A stretch of 64,000 nucleotides of DNA from Rusavskia elegans (taxonomy: Eukaryota; Ascomycota; Lecanoromycetes; Teloschistales; Teloschistaceae), in the NCBI GenBank assembly GCA_011316305.1, contig SAUG01000098.1, forward strand, positions 1 through 64,000, in the 5' to 3' direction. Below the pieces are notes generated by a model that made no database searches, was not told the DNA's origin, and worked only from the letters and a program-made list of their open reading frames with translations. The position numbers and the translations under genes are program-made. Position 1 is the stretch's first letter. Each line of letters begins with the position of its first letter. This document shows positions 23,083 to 36,257 of this stretch, piece after piece.

Positions 23083-25317
23083 TCATGTCGTCAGCTCCTG
23101 AAGTCGTCGCTCCAATTCCGGTACAGCCCTGAGCTGAAGCTCTAATTCTTCTTTCTCATCCTCGAGCTTGAGTCTCTTCTCCGCATCTAGTTGGGTGAAG
23201 ATATAATTCCCCTGACCGTCGAACTGAAGGATGTCATCATGATATCTCCATAGACTTCTTCGATGGCTGACTGTCATCAACGTGATGCCCAGTGCCTTTG
23301 CGTTGTCATACATTGCTTTCTCAATCTCAAGTGTGACGCTGCTGGTGCATTCATCTAGAATGGCGTATTTCGGCTTGTGGTAGAATAACCGTGCCATAGC
23401 AACGCGCTGCTGAAGGCCCCCCGAGAGAACATCGCGCCATTCCTCTTCTGCATTCCAGCCGTGCGGTCTGTCAACAATACTCTGGATGTCTACCGTTGTC
23501 AGGATCTGAAGAAGGTCATCATCGCTGACATGCTTATCACGCATCTCTCGGATGCCGTCGGGGTAGATGATTTGCTGTCGGAGGCTTCCACGGGAGAGGT
23601 ACGGCCGCTGGGGAATGTAGAAGATATCCCCGTATGGCGGTTTACGTACCACGCCCCCATAGACTGGCCATAGTCCTCCGAGGATCCGGAAAAGACTAGA
23701 CTTGCCACAGCCGTTGGGCCCAACAATAAGCAGGTGTTTGCCGGGCTTCACGCTGAAGTTGAGCTTCTCCACCAACACATCTCCATTGGGGCTCACAATG
23801 GGAACGTTCGTGAACTCGATTTCCGAGCTCTCGATGATTTCACCGCGACCGCTAAGAATAGCAGTATTCTCCGACACGGACGACACAAGTGATTTCTCGA
23901 AGTGACCGGCCTGTATTGAATCCATGACGGACAACAGAGAGGAAACCCGGCTGGTGTACCCAGCGAGCTCAGTGATCTCCTTGTAGGAGAACATGATCCG
24001 ACCGAAAGCATCCGAGGAAGACAGAAGCATCCGACGGTTGGTCACGAAGCCTTGGATAGTATGTCAGTATCATCGTAAGAATCAGTGAGAATATGTTGCG
24101 AGGAGCTTACTCTCTGTTCTGTCACCCATGCCACGCAGCATTTGTCCCGGGATCTTGAAGAAGACGGGCACGCTGCACAGCATGAGCCCTAGAGCACCCC
24201 AGAAATACTTGATGATAAAGTCTTCCATGACACCATGGTAGAGGCGTCGCCGTAGTATTCGGTTGACGTGCTTAATCAGGGTAAAGTAGCCTTTATCCAG
24301 ATTGTCTTTCTCCGTCTCGTGTCCATGGTATAGTGCAATTTCTTCGCTGTTGTCGATGAGCCTCGAGTGCTGGAAGCGGAACTCCCCTTCCAGCCGGGCT
24401 TCCTCTGCGACGTACTTGCCAAACGGAGGGGTCAAGGCCCGCATCACATTGGCAGATATCTGGACCAGCAGACTCATCATGAACAGACCCTCCCCACCCA
24501 CAGACCGGGACAGCGAGTAGTTGTAGATGATCATGTCGAGGATCGGCTTAGCGAGATTTGAGTATAGTTCCGCAAGGCTGTTCGAGAACCTCGAGACGTC
24601 GACCGTGATGAGCTGGTCTGCATTCTTGATCCGATCATCCAAGGCGGAGAGACTGTAGAACGTCATGTTCTGGAGATAGCGGGTATGTAAATAGTTCGTG
24701 AGACGGCTGCGGTATTGGAGCGCTAGCTTGCATTGATGGTAGGATAGCTTTCAAGTCGTCAGCTGTAGAATCCATTTCAAGAGAGATGTAACTCTGACCA
24801 TGGAATTGGTGAAGGTAGCCGGAATGGCAACCACCATCCACCAAACTATCCCCTTGAAGAACGCCTTGCCCTTCCCTCTCACCAAGCTGCTGACTAACTT
24901 TCCGTCCAGCTCCGCGACATATAGACTGATAAGTGTCCTCACTACCAGAAAGATGCTATGGCTAATGAGTAGCCTCAACTCCTTGCTCTTCCATCCCGGT
25001 ATCACAATCTTCAACAACCGCAAGAGATTCCTGAAGAACTCTCGATTGATCTCCACCCTCTTCCTTGTCTTGATGTCTCCATCTTTGGAGGTGGTTCCTG
25101 GGCGTCGCAGCAGCTCAGCCTGTTGTATGGCCGCAGCCTTTTGCTCTGAGATTGCATGGTAAATTCGACCAAGAAGGGCGACGAAGAGGGTGAGGTAGAC
25201 TGCTCTGGACACTCGAGTTCGATGCTTGAGGTACAGATCTGTCAGCACGGAGATGAGTTCTTTGACCGACTTCTCTGTGCGAGGAGCGGTAAATAGGAGC
25301 TTGGACTGGACGACCAT
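23083..25317 (-). CDS. Peroxisomal ABCD half-transporter (PXA1/PXA2 family, very-long-chain acyl-CoA import)
   Basis: Exons are 25317-24799, 24747-24111 and 24050-23083 (707 aa). Junctions restore [19 protein letters not shown] and [20 protein letters not shown]. The family imports fatty acyl-CoAs into peroxisomes for beta-oxidation and works as homo- or heterodimers. The N-terminal half is the membrane domain, with the ABCD-typical [13 protein letters not shown] loop and [14 protein letters not shown]. The nucleotide-binding domain has Walker [10 protein letters not shown] near residue 500, signature [14 protein letters not shown] near 595, Walker [11 protein letters not shown] near 616, and the switch [12 protein letters not shown] charged coiled tail ([19 protein letters not shown]) closes the protein. 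The signature reads LSGGL rather than LSGGE or LSGGQ, which I believe is normal for one of the two fungal paralogues; I cannot decide which. All motifs look functional. Confidence 0.93.
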
Positions 25318-26113
25318 GGTGTCGACATTGTCATAGCCCTCGAATCCGACCAGTGCGTATCATGTTCCGTGATTCAGCGCTGTTCCTGACAGCGCATACT
25401 GGAGTGACGGTAGATTTCGAAGAACACGTGAAGTCGTGAACCTCGGCATTGCGAAAAACCAAAGAAAGCTTGGCCAGGCTTAGCCCGTTATGCCCTAACC
25501 CTAGGCCTTGGCGGCCCACATAGATTCTCTCCTGCCCCCAGGCGCATTAGAACTACAATTCATGCCTTCAGACCTCCATTTCCTATAAGCAACGCTGTGA
25601 TCCAGTGATCCAACATACGCGGAACACTCATCCATTCTTGTTGAGCATGGTATACTAGGGCACTCCTTAGGATCATTCAACTCACAGAGTTTGCCAGTCC
25701 AAAAAGGCATACCATCAACGAATGGTATCATCCCAGTCCAGGTAAGCAGATCATACAACATACTCGAGTCTACTCCAGTTTGAATACATTCCGATTGGTG
25801 TGGAAATCCCAACAGATGCCTTCTGTTCTTGTTGCGGAAGAGATGGTTATGATTCTAAATTCCCTTCTCATATTCGCTCATTCTTAGACGCATGGACCAT
25901 GGGTCCAGGAAATTTGGAATGGGACTAAATCTTCTTCACTCTAATCTCATTATTTTACTTCACACTCTCATTGTGTAGTCATTTCATCACTTCGATGGAT
26001 CTCGCAACAGAGAAGTCTTTCCTCACACTCAACTATCACCTTCCGTCTACCAACAGCGATATGTTGCCAGTACATGGCTGGCTACTGTCGAACAAAACGC
26101 AAGTAACGTTGGA
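25318..26113. other. Divergent promoter region, no gene recognised
   Basis: This lies between the start codons of the ABCD transporter (minus) and the 2EXR gene (plus). A 103-codon minus frame at 25812-25501 is Cys-rich but lacks a signal peptide or family match and is not called. Confidence 0.4.
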
Positions 26114-26989
26114 TTGATGCCAACACACAACATGAAATGCTGTTCGATTTTGCCTAATAGCACCCTGCTGGATTCTCCACCTTTTGATACGGCCGCCACT
26201 ATTGAACCCTCACGGTCAATCCTGCCATTTATGCGTTTACCACCCGAACTGCGGCAAATGATCTACCAAGAGGCAATGCCGAAGCCAAGACGTCAGCCTA
26301 CACCCCATGATATTCAAGCCGTCTACTTCGAGAACATAAGAGATGTTTGGAAAGATCAACCTTCTCCACTCCTTTTCCTCAGCAAGCAGATTCATGTCGA
26401 ATATTCCGATACACTGAAGAATAGTGAGGTATGCTTGAATGTCACTGGGCAGGGTATCACGCTCGATGAGGCTGGGCTGTCTGCTTCTATTGCTCAGAAC
26501 GCTTGCAGAAACCTCGGCAAGATATCCCATCTACGCGTAGACGTTTGGCCACCACATCCAGATCGTCCAGTCGAGATATTATACATCTGGAAAGATCTTC
26601 AAAGACTCCGAAACAAGATGGTCAATTGCTCTCGAATCCAGAGACTCACGTTAACATTCGGGAATAAAGGTGAATTCAATTGGGATGATGATGGCAGACT
26701 ACGACACGTGTTCGACAAGGCCGCCGGCACTTGGGCAGTCGCCGATTTGACATGTCTACTCGACCTTTTTGCTTCTGTTACCAACGTCAAACATGCTGCA
26801 CTCAGATTTGCCGATTCGATATGGAAAAGCCAAGTGCCAGAGTGTCGGGTACTTCTAAAGTACGCATCAAGAGTCGCCAAAATCATGACCGGTTCTTCGG
26901 AATCCTTGAGGCAACTCGGCCATATCCAAGATTTCGACTGGAAGGATTTGGAAATAAAGCTAAAGCAAGCTAAACCACCTTACCACTGA
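26114..26989 (+). CDS. 2EXR/F-box-like domain protein of unknown function
   Basis: A single-exon frame of 291 codons. Residues around 38-56 read LPFMRLPPELRQMIYQEAMP, the hallmark of the large fungal 2EXR/F-box-like family (short F-box-like helix 'LPPELRxxIY'). LFLSKQIHVEYSDTL and a paired 'LTLTFGN' strand region follow, as in those proteins. Members are expanded in Pezizomycotina and almost all lack assigned substrates; some may recruit SCF-type ubiquitin ligases. The protein has no signal peptide or membrane segment. An upstream in-frame Met pair at the start leaves the exact initiation codon uncertain. Confidence 0.75.
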   Translation: MMPTHNMKCCSILPNSTLLDSPPFDTAATIEPSRSILPFMRLPPELRQMIYQEAMPKPRRQPTPHDIQAVYFENIRDVWKDQPSPLLFLSKQIHVEYSDTLKNSEVCLNVTGQGITLDEAGLSASIAQNACRNLGKISHLRVDVWPPHPDRPVEILYIWKDLQRLRNKMVNCSRIQRLTLTFGNKGEFNWDDDGRLRHVFDKAAGTWAVADLTCLLDLFASVTNVKHAALRFADSIWKSQVPECRVLLKYASRVAKIMTGSSESLRQLGHIQDFDWKDLEIKLKQAKPPYH

Positions 26990-28962
26990 TGGTATTTGCA
27001 AGATGTCGAAGACTGAATACGACAGCTTTGTAAAGCGATGGCCCTACTTGGAGATCTTCACAAAGGACGATGCTTTCCAGTTCAAGGGGAAGCATTATCA
27101 TGTGTGTTCGCCCTCGACCTCGTGTACTCAGACCCAGTTCTGAAGGCAGAGAAATCAACCATTGCTTTGGGTGGAGAGGAGACGCTGCAGGTGACAGCAG
27201 CTGTCTAAGCAGGAGATGGATCAAATGGAACTTGCGACAAAAGCTCAGAGGCTGATCAAGATGGAGCAAAATATGATGAGAAATCTTGTACAGTTAGGAT
27301 GGACGCGGTATTCGTGGCGTTTCTGCATGACGTTCTGCTCGCACAACGGTTCTTCATTTTCGACATTTATCAAACCAGGTTCACAAACAACTACAAACAT
27401 TATCAAACGATTTACGCCAAACAAGGGTCTCATATGTCAGGGTATCATGGGCTACATAACACGATTGATGAGGTGCAAATTGGAATTGGAGGGCCGCCAT
27501 TTGTCTATCTTTCTAAGGCGTTGGATCTATACTCAACTCTTTCATGTGCGACAAGGTGAAGGAATTCTTTTTCCTGCCAATTATTTCTCCCGCATGGGAG
27601 TCTGGATCTATAAGATGAACAAGATCCAAATGGAAAACCTAAGCGTTGGCTATCCTACAGTTTAGTATAGTAAACACAGAAAGTGGCCTTTTTGGGGTAT
27701 CTGGATATATATACTTGGATAATATCCTGTTTCAGTACCCGGTGAACCAGTGGTCCCATCAGCAGATCAAGCGTTGGTTGGTATACCAGCATCGAACACG
27801 CACTAGCAGAACTGGTACCCCAGTTCAATTAACGTAAATAACGATTCCTTGGAACTTTAATTCCAATTTACTCAGCAATGTGATCTGATATACAGTTGCG
27901 CTTCCATAGATTAACTAATTATGTTCTGTATTTCTTTTCTGAACTCGCCTTGAAACCAAAGTTGCCTGCGGCGTTATTGTTATTGAGTGAGAGTAGCTGT
28001 AGCACCTACCTACCTCGTCAGGGCATTGAATTCAGGGGTAAAACACTTGTAGCCCCTGAATCTAAAGCCAGCAGTAGCGGGGTAGATGATGGGTGTATCT
28101 TAGCAGGCAGAGCCGCTTCGAGGGATCTGATACCGCTGTTTCCTAGGAATGGTCGGAACTAGACATACCCGTTGTGTTCATTATACCATCATCTATACCA
28201 TCATTCATTTCCACTACCTTTCTCATCCGAATAAGCACAGATTACAAAGCGGCGCGCACAGCAGCCCAAACACTCAGTGCAAATTCGATTCCCCAAAAGC
28301 CCATTCCTTCGCCGAACGCATCGTTCTTAATCAACATAGCAGCTCTACAGTGATATCCGAGCAGTCATCAGAACGATATCCCTTATCGAGGTACCGGCCG
28401 CTGTAGGCGCCACATTGCAATTTATATTCATTCTAGCGAGCCTTTGAGGTGAGACTTCATGTGGTGTGCTGACCACGATTCTGTGTTGTAAAGATTATGC
28501 ACTACGGCCAGGTATGGAGAATTTGCAAGGGGCAGGAAAGAGGAAATTGGGCGCGGGTATATGTACTGAGGCATGGGCAATCGTGTTTAGAATTTCACGT
28601 TGATGTAGAAGTGTATGATATTGCTATATACTGTTGTAGCGAAATCTCCTACCAGACGCTAACCGCTTTCGCCGATTGCGACATGGATATGTGTATGTAC
28701 TACAAACTTTTGTGTGATAAACAAATATAGCAGATCTTGTGCGGCGATTTGGACAATCTAAGCGAACGTGGGGCATCGTGCGAATTCGTATGCAAGGACA
28801 GGCAGGGTATATCGTGTAGATCCAGCCAACAAGCGATCGTAGACTGTGCCTCAACAATTTTCGTCTGCTGCGTACTCGTGCGAACATCATGAACCAGTTC
28901 CCGGAACTGGCCTGTTTAGGGACAAAGAGGTATCACCAGACACTGTCCGATGGTGTCTCTCT
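26990..28962. other. Gene-poor stretch with unassigned coding-like fragments
   Basis: Just downstream of the 2EXR gene are small frames: 27002-27145 (MSKTEYDSFVKRWPYLEIF), 27216-27665 (149 codons) and 27299-27559 (86 codons). They overlap or abut in different frames and match no family I know. They could be remnants of a degraded gene, or chance. From 27700 to 28960 I see nothing coding. The sequence is AT-richer than the housekeeping part of the window. Confidence 0.35.
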
Positions 28963-29548
28963 CTAACAAGAGACCTGTACGGCGGTGCCAGTAGCCAATC
29001 TTGTGCCCGAATTTCCGAAGAAATCGGAGGCAGCGCCTCCTTGGGTACAGAGGTCGAAGTGAACGTTGGTACCTGCGAACATTAGTACCTGACACAGATT
29101 TTGAAGCGAGCTCGTGAGAAGACATACCAAGCGAGTTTTTACCCGAGAGCCCCTTTTGTGAACACTTTTCGTTGAATCGATCTGCAGGGCACAGATTCGT
29201 GACCTTAACTTTTTTGAGGGGGAAAGTTCCTCGCAGGTTTGAGCTCAAGTCCCAGCATGTTCCACAAGCTGGCCCCGCACCAGCGCCGGATCCCACGCCG
29301 AATAGGTTTTGGGAAACAGCAGCAGTATGACCACGGGGCGTTATGCCGCAGGCCACGTTTCTTCCGCAGTCATTGTATCTGACAATGAGATTAGTTGATG
29401 ATCATGGAGTGGACGGAAGGCAATGGTATGGGTTGGCGACTGACTGAGTGAAAGATGCTGAGAACCTGTTGCCGATGGCGCGAGGTTCCGGGTCCGAAGG
29501 AGCAGCGAGGGCAACTGCCGCAAAGCTAAGGATAACTTGGAACAGCAT
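28963..29548 (-). CDS. Small secreted double-psi beta-barrel protein (expansin/EG45/RlpA-like)
   Basis: Exons are 29548-29466, 29378-29128 and 29072-28963 (147 aa). Introns GTTCTC...TGTCAG and GTATGT...TCGCAG keep frame and give a stop after VQVSC. A clean signal peptide (MLFQVILSFAAVALA, then APSDPEPR) starts the protein. The mature domain reads YNDCGRNVACGITPRGHTAA, then GPACGTCWDL, KVTNLCPAD and VHFDLC. This Cys-paired pattern and the late 'HFDLC' Asp are typical of DPBB proteins of the barwin/expansin/GH45 superfamily. The GH45 catalytic signature (TRYWDC) is absent, so I favour a non-hydrolytic wall-binding or expansin-like role outside the cell. Length is normal for a single-domain member. 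Confidence 0.85.
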
Positions 29549-31143
29549 GACGATTGAATCTGGAGTGGGAAGATGGTATGAAGCTGAACGAAGTTGATAT
29601 AAGCTTCGGAATGGAAGTTATAAAGAAGTCAAATTTGAAGACTGCGATCAACGCGTCGAGATGGATCTGAAAGTTGAGAGTAAACAGAATGTGCAAAGAA
29701 AACCAGTTACTTGCACGATGGCATTCAATCGAAAGGGAGTGAAGGAGACTTTATACTTCTTCCACAGGATTGCTGCCCAGCATGTCTTACGCAGATGGTT
29801 CGATGATTCCCAAGGATCTGTCAACGCTTATTGCAGTGAAACCCTCAGAGCCCTGGAGAAACTTTTGTGCCGTGTCTGACTTGACCTCTTCCTTGCTCAT
29901 TGCCACTCGACCTTTGTAATGCGTCAGCCATAGGCCGTGAAGCCTAAGAGACAATAGCCGAAATATTGCATTTGGCAGGCTTCTACAAAGCGAAGTCTAT
30001 GCGTTGCCGGTTGTCCAAAGGATCAGAATTGTCAAGGTGCATCCCGGTCTCCCGACGTGTTGGACGAGAGTAAACTCCCACGGTGTTGAGGCAGTGCTGG
30101 ATCGGATAGGATTATAGCATTACTGAAACGAAGCTCGAGCGTCAATCGTCATCGCGTAGCTAGTCGGCTTCCTGAACGTTGCAACTGTCATCTTGTTTCT
30201 TGGTAGGCGCAGAATGAAACAGCAGGCGAGCGAACTGCAAACAGAGCCGCGATGCGCGTATAATTTGCAAATGCAGGATGTTGAGATCCGAAACGCCTGA
30301 TGAGATGCCAGGTTGCCGCCTGTTTCGTCTCCAGATTTTGGAACATTTCAAGCTTGACAAATGGTCAGGATGAACATTTGAGCGTCGCTGAGGGTCTGAG
30401 GGTCGAGGAAGGTCAAAGAGTGGAGATTGAGGGCAAAATATTCTAGGCTGTCGAGTAGGAAAGATCACAAAAGCTACCAAGTAATTTCCCATTTTGAGTC
30501 CCGATTTGCCATCTTTCCTTATATCATTTCGGATATTACTCCTGCTGTGAAGAGACCACACCACACAAGGGTTGTTCACTTCGAAGACCGCAGTGAGAAG
30601 AGGGGCGGGAACGCAGCATAGCCATATGCGAGACCATGCGAGTCTCATGCCCAATTTCTTCGCGGACAGAGTTATCGGTGGAATTGCAGGTGAACGATGA
30701 GTTTGACTGCATGTTAGCGGGCTCGGTGGTGCAAGGCGAGCAAATGGATTGGAAGTGAGAAGACGAAAGGGCGCAGAGGCGCCAGACTTATTAAGATAAT
30801 TAGCGATGGTATGGGAGAGCTACGAAGCCTCCAAGTCAGTAAAAGAAGGCCTCTATTGCGGTCGAGAAACACAGTGCCGAAATACAGTTAACATAGAGAT
30901 CACGCTTCATAATCTCTCGGTATCATATCTGAGGCTAAAGTAGCATTTCCATACCTTATACGGTGAAAGTGATACCGAAGTCCGAACCGACATGTCGCGT
31001 CGCGCGCTTCTTCGACCAATGGTCGGTCGGTGGATTGCCAACAGTCCGGAAACGTCAATACGAAGCGGACGGACGGTGAGCTGCGAAGTGTTCAATGAAA
31101 AGCTTCAAGCACGGAACAAGAGGACCATGAAGGAATCGAGGCA
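29549..31143. other. Intergenic, no gene recognised
   Basis: Divergent interval between the DPBB gene (minus) and dynactin p150 (plus). The longest frame (30654-30160, minus, 164 codons) has no domain, start context or conserved motif and is not called. Confidence 0.4.
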
Positions 31144-34100
31144 ATGGGAGATCTTTCCGACTTTCAGCTCGGGCAAACTGTCGAGCTTCAAAATGGGCAG
31201 ACAGCAACGGTCCAGTTTGTTGGCCAAACACAATTCGCTGCAGGCGGATGGATAGGAGTCGTCTTGGATGATGCTACGGGAAAGAATGATGGATCTGTAC
31301 AGGGACAACGGTACTTCGACTGCCCACCGAGCCATGGCATGTTCGTTCGACCCACCGCAATCAAGATACTCGACCAACCCACCCCCAAAGCTAATGGGCG
31401 CATACAACCAAAGGTCAACGGGGAGGGGCCAACAAAGAGACAAAGTGTGGCTCCATTGAGATTACGAACAGAAAGCGTGATGGATGCCGGCACCGCCAGA
31501 AGAAAAAGCATTAACGCTGGCAGCCCCACCCCGAGTCTCAAGGGGCCACACATTGGAGGGGCCTCGAGGGTATGATTTCGGATTCGTCCAAACGCCATTT
31601 TCGAATCTGCTAAACAGGTATCAGTCCCCAACCAAATCGTCAACGAAGCTTCTTGGCTCTACCACGTCCTCAGGCAACTCTACACCTCATAGCATGACTT
31701 CGTCTAACGTCCAAAGACCTCCCGTACCTGGTTCTCGAGCGGCGCGACCATCCATGGGTCCGCCAGCTGCACGCTCCACCAATGTTCGACCTCCAAACCC
31801 ATCGATCGCAGGGGCTATGAATGGCTCAGCCAGGCCAACCAGCATGACCTCTGCGTCCTCGCGAACCTCTTCCAATCGGCTTTCGATGCGGCCCGGCACC
31901 AAGCCAAGATTAGACTCCATCAGCGGAGAGAGCCAAGTCAGCGAGAGCAGTGACCGTGACTCTGCAAATCCCAGTCCAGAGCCCGGAATACTATCACCCG
32001 ACCCAATAGACATCCCCGAAGAACCATCCAACGAGCATGTCAAATGCTCTCTATCGCAAGCTTCGCTCGACAGCCTTGAACCTGACTCGGCAAAGCCTAG
32101 CCTCTCACGCGCTCGATCCCCGCCATCAAAATCAGGAAGACAACCAACAACAAACGGTGCGATATCCAGAGAACTCGAGGATACAAAGACAAAAGTGCGG
32201 GTGCTGGAGAAGAAGCGCTTAGCAGATAGAGAAAAGTTGAAGACCCTGGAGAGGGTGCAAAGTGAGCGAGACCGGTTCCAAGGAATCATCCAGAAGCTAC
32301 AATCCAAGTATCAACCCCAGCAGCAGGAGATAGCGGACCTTAGGAAGCAATTGAAGGAGACGGATGCAAGGATCGAAGGACTAGAAAAGCAACAAGCCGA
32401 GAATGAAACGGTCGTCGAAGTGGCCACGTTGGATAGAGAGATGGCTGAAGAGACAGCCGAGAAGCTACAGAACGACTTCGACGTGCTGAAAAAGGATCAT
32501 GAAGAGCTGAAGCTCGAAGTTGAAGTGCTCCGGGAAGAAAATCAAGAGCTTGGGAAAGAAATGAGCCCTGAAGAGAAGACCAGCCAAGGTTGGCTACAGA
32601 TGGAGAGAAGTAATGAACGTTTGCGGGAAGCCTTGATGCGATTGCGCGACGTGAGTCAAGAGCAGGAAACGGAACTCCGGGATCAGATCGCCGAGCTTGA
32701 AGCAGATCTGCACCATCTCAGAGGGGCCAAAGAGCAGCAGGTGCAAACTCAACTGGCGCTGACAGAATCCGAATCGACGATCAAAGAAATTCGTCAACAG
32801 CTCGAAGTCGCACTCGGCGCCGAGGACATGATTGAGGAGCTAACGGATAAGAATCTCGCTCTCCACGACCAGGTAGAGGACTTGAAGGCTACAGTGGAAG
32901 AGCTGGAAAGCCTCAAGGAACTCAACGACGAGCTCGAAATCAACCATACCGAAAATGCCAAACAGATGCAAGATGAAATAGACTACAATGAAAGCTTATT
33001 GGCTGATCAAGCAAGGAACGCCGCGACTCAGGGTCAAACCATCCAAGATTTGGAGTATACCGTGACGAGATTTCGCGATCTCGTGACAAGTATGCAGACT
33101 GACCTGGAGGAAATGCGAATGTCGCAACGGCTGACGGAAGCCGAGGCCAACGACTTGACCAGTCGGTCCAGGGCGATGATGGATCTTAACATGCGTCTTC
33201 AATCGTCCGCAACCAAAGCACAGGTCAAGGTCATTGATCTAGAGCTTGGGAAGTTGGAGGCTCAAGAGTCTGCAGAGCACTTGTCCATCATCCAACACTT
33301 CTTGCCAGGCTCATTTAAGAACGAACGTAACTCGCTTGGCGCATATCTTCGAATCAAACGGATCAAGTTCAAGTCTGATCTCCTACACGGCTATGTTAAG
33401 GATAAGGCGACCGCTCAGCAAACTCCCAGCCGTGATCATGACGTGTTCACAGCCTGCGAAGTCCTGGACAAGCTGATCACGCTTTCGAGTCTATGCAACC
33501 GATTTGTCAATTCAATACAATCTTGCGATCTGGAGGCATTTTCCAGGTTGGAGAGCGCTTTCTTCGATCTTGAGCCAATCGAGCGGGCCTTCAATGGATG
33601 GATTGACAGCGCCAAAAGGGACGAGCTGAAAATGGAGTCCTGTGCCGCTGAGCTTTCTCGATCCGTGGCTTTAATGACCCATCTTGCCGAAATCCATATC
33701 ACAGACAGTATCGAGCGCTACGCTGATGATGTCTATGCTCGTGCCCTAGTCATGCAGGGCCAGCTCGAGAGCACCTTGATGGCCTTTTCACATACGAAGG
33801 CCATAGCGGAGGCGGGAATCTCGTCATCCGGTACCGATGAGGGCGACGAAGATCTGGACACATTAGAACTTGGTCGCAAATCAGATATGTTGGTATCGCA
33901 GATGCGGAGTGCAAAAGTGATCGTGGGAAAGGCTGTTCGCCATCTTGACGACATGCAATCTCGATCATTGACGCTCGATCAGGGTGCGCTGCCTAGTATC
34001 GAACAATCGCAGGCTTCTATTGTCGCCCTATCCGTCAATACACTTTCCCTCGGACGTTCAATAGCCAAGCTACTGTCTGACGAAAGTCGGTCTGCCGGCC

Positions 34101-35185
34101 TGACCGCTCAGGGGTTAACCTCCGCCATGGCTTCCTCTGCCTTTTCCTTTTCGTCAGTAGCCAACAAAATCCAAAATGCTACCACCCACCTGCAAACCTT
34201 CCATAACCTCACAGCAAGTCTCAATCACACGGTCGAATTCACACCACCGTTGCAGCCACCACCTTGGCAGCTGCTTGCTCAAAAGCTGGCGTCCGAAACG
34301 ATTACTTCGGCTTTCCACGAGCTCGAGGTTTCCCGCCTCGCTGATGAAAGCAGAGAGAAATCGACGGTGCTCGCCCTTCGTAACAAAACGGTTGAAGAAC
34401 TCAACGTCAAACTAGAAACGCTCGAGAAAAGAGCCTCAGAATCCGGCGGCCGCAGGGAGCGCGTTCGTGAGCTCGAAGATGTCGTCGAAGCGGCCAAACA
34501 GCGTGATATTGAGCTCACCAACACGGTCAATCGTTTACGCTCCGAACGGGACGATCTCCGATCTCAGCGCGCGTCTTGGACTTCGAGCTCGGCTGGACCT
34601 CCAGACAAATCCACCGCTGTCGATACGCCCACTGGAGCAAGGGAAGTAACCTCAGAAGCATCTCTCCTCCGCATTGCCGCTCTTGAATCCGAGATCAAAA
34701 CCCTTGAAGCCGCCATTCGCCACCTTCGCTCCACATCCTATACCCACAACCTATCTTCCGCCCACGATTTCCTCAGCCAGCCACTCATCCCTCAGCCTTC
34801 ACCTCAGCAGCAAAGAGCCAGACTGAAGCAATCAGAAGCCAAGAGCATTGTCAGTGAACTCTTGCGGTTGGCTGTTGACCCAGCAAACGGAGTTCCAAGG
34901 CTGAGGGAAAGGAAGAAGGAAGAGAGGTTGACTTGGAGACCTGTGAGGGAGACTTGCAAGTGGCAAGTCGGCAGGGCTAGGGAAGAGTGGGAAGAATGGA
35001 GGGAATGGAGGGATGACTTTGCGGGGAAGAAGAGGGAAAGGGTTGATAGCAAGAAGTCAAGTAGGCTGAAAACAGACGGCCTGCTTTTAGGTGAAGAGAC
35101 AGGTAAGATTGTAGCGGGACAAGTGAAGATAGCGGGAGTCGACGATGACGTAGGAGAGGATGTACAGACCGTAGCAGTTGGGTGA
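31144..35185 (+). CDS. ro-3: Dynactin large subunit p150-Glued
   Basis: Exons are 31144-31569 and 31625-35185 (1,328 aa). The 55-nt intron (GTATGA...TATCAG) joins two frames that otherwise overlap out of register. The protein links dynein to microtubules and cargo for retrograde transport and nuclear migration; Neurospora ro-3 and yeast NIP100 are the counterparts. The CAP-Gly domain occupies about residues 5-75 (GWIGVVLDDATGKNDGSV, then YFDCPPSHGMFVRP) and has the GKNDG microtubule/EB1-binding motif. A Ser/Pro/Arg-rich linker follows to about 240, then a long coiled coil (about 245-620) covering the dynein-binding region, the conserved p150 dynein-associated domain (about 500-800), and a second coiled coil near 1070-1130. 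The length agrees with filamentous-fungal orthologues. Confidence 0.95.
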
Positions 35186-36257
35186 ATATTTGATCGCTGT
35201 TTTCATTGATACGAGTCAAGGTTCTGCCGTTGAGCCTATCTGTTTTCATCCATTCTATTCTGTTCTACTGACACCCGCAATTCATCTCTCCCAGTCTCGG
35301 CTCAAGCTACCCCTCTGTAGGGACCATACATGCAACTATAACCCTTCCTTTCTGTATTCGAGATACCCCATACGTTGGCATTTTCATCGGTCTGTGGCAC
35401 CTTCATGGGCAGCTCTCCGGGCACGAAAACACCCGAATCTCCATTTCACAATCATGAACACAATATGTATCTCATTCTCGCAGTAAAATCATCCTAACCT
35501 CGAATATGCTATAAGACTTAAGCTTAACACCCATGTAGTCCCTAATCTGCTCAAAACAACAACTCCCTCAATTTCACGCAACGTAGATCGAAAAGCTGCC
35601 AGTCATAAATCCGAAAGAGGAAAAGTCTCTGCATTTTCTCTTAGGTCTATTTTCTTGTTATGTCTCCTGTAGCTTACTTTATATTATCCCATCTCTCTCT
35701 CAGTCCATCTTTGCACGATTCGAATTTTCAAGATATTTTCGGTTCGAGCTCACTCTACACCTTCTCCCTTCCTCCACACAGTCGCTCCAGTATCTTCTCG
35801 AAATCTGTATATTCGGCTACAACATTGCTTGATTGTTTGGAGACGGCATTATGAGCTCCCATATCATGGACGTCGATTTCGTACGCTGCTGCCCACCTTG
35901 TCCTAGTGATGTGGAAAGATTTGTAAGTAGATATTTCACTGGAAGTAATACCCGTCTAGATGATTGGGGGATGCCCTACTAGTGCATGGGATAGACCCGA
36001 GATGTTCAGGGTACAGGTCATGTGGACGTATATGCACGCAGCTATGTAGCTAACTATGATCAGTTGTGTCCTTTCTTTCCCTGCCTACCTAGCGTATTTT
36101 TCTCCCCCTTTCTGCTATCCTTTCCCATGTTGGTGATTCTCACGCGGTTGCGTACGTCCATGATGGACTGGAAGTGACTGATTTCTTGTGTCGTTGAGTT
36201 TAGGACGCAAATACCGGCGCGCTTTTCGATGCGGATGAGTACCCTGCGACGAGACGG
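35186..36257. other. Intergenic, no confident gene
   Basis: 3' flank of dynactin p150 and 5' flank of the next plus-strand gene. Apart from the small antisense membrane frame listed separately at 36060-36353, I see only short T/C-rich frames. Confidence 0.4.

Noticed and set aside
30160..30654. 164-codon minus-strand frame
   Set aside because: No recognisable domain and no conserved start or splice context in a gene-poor interval.
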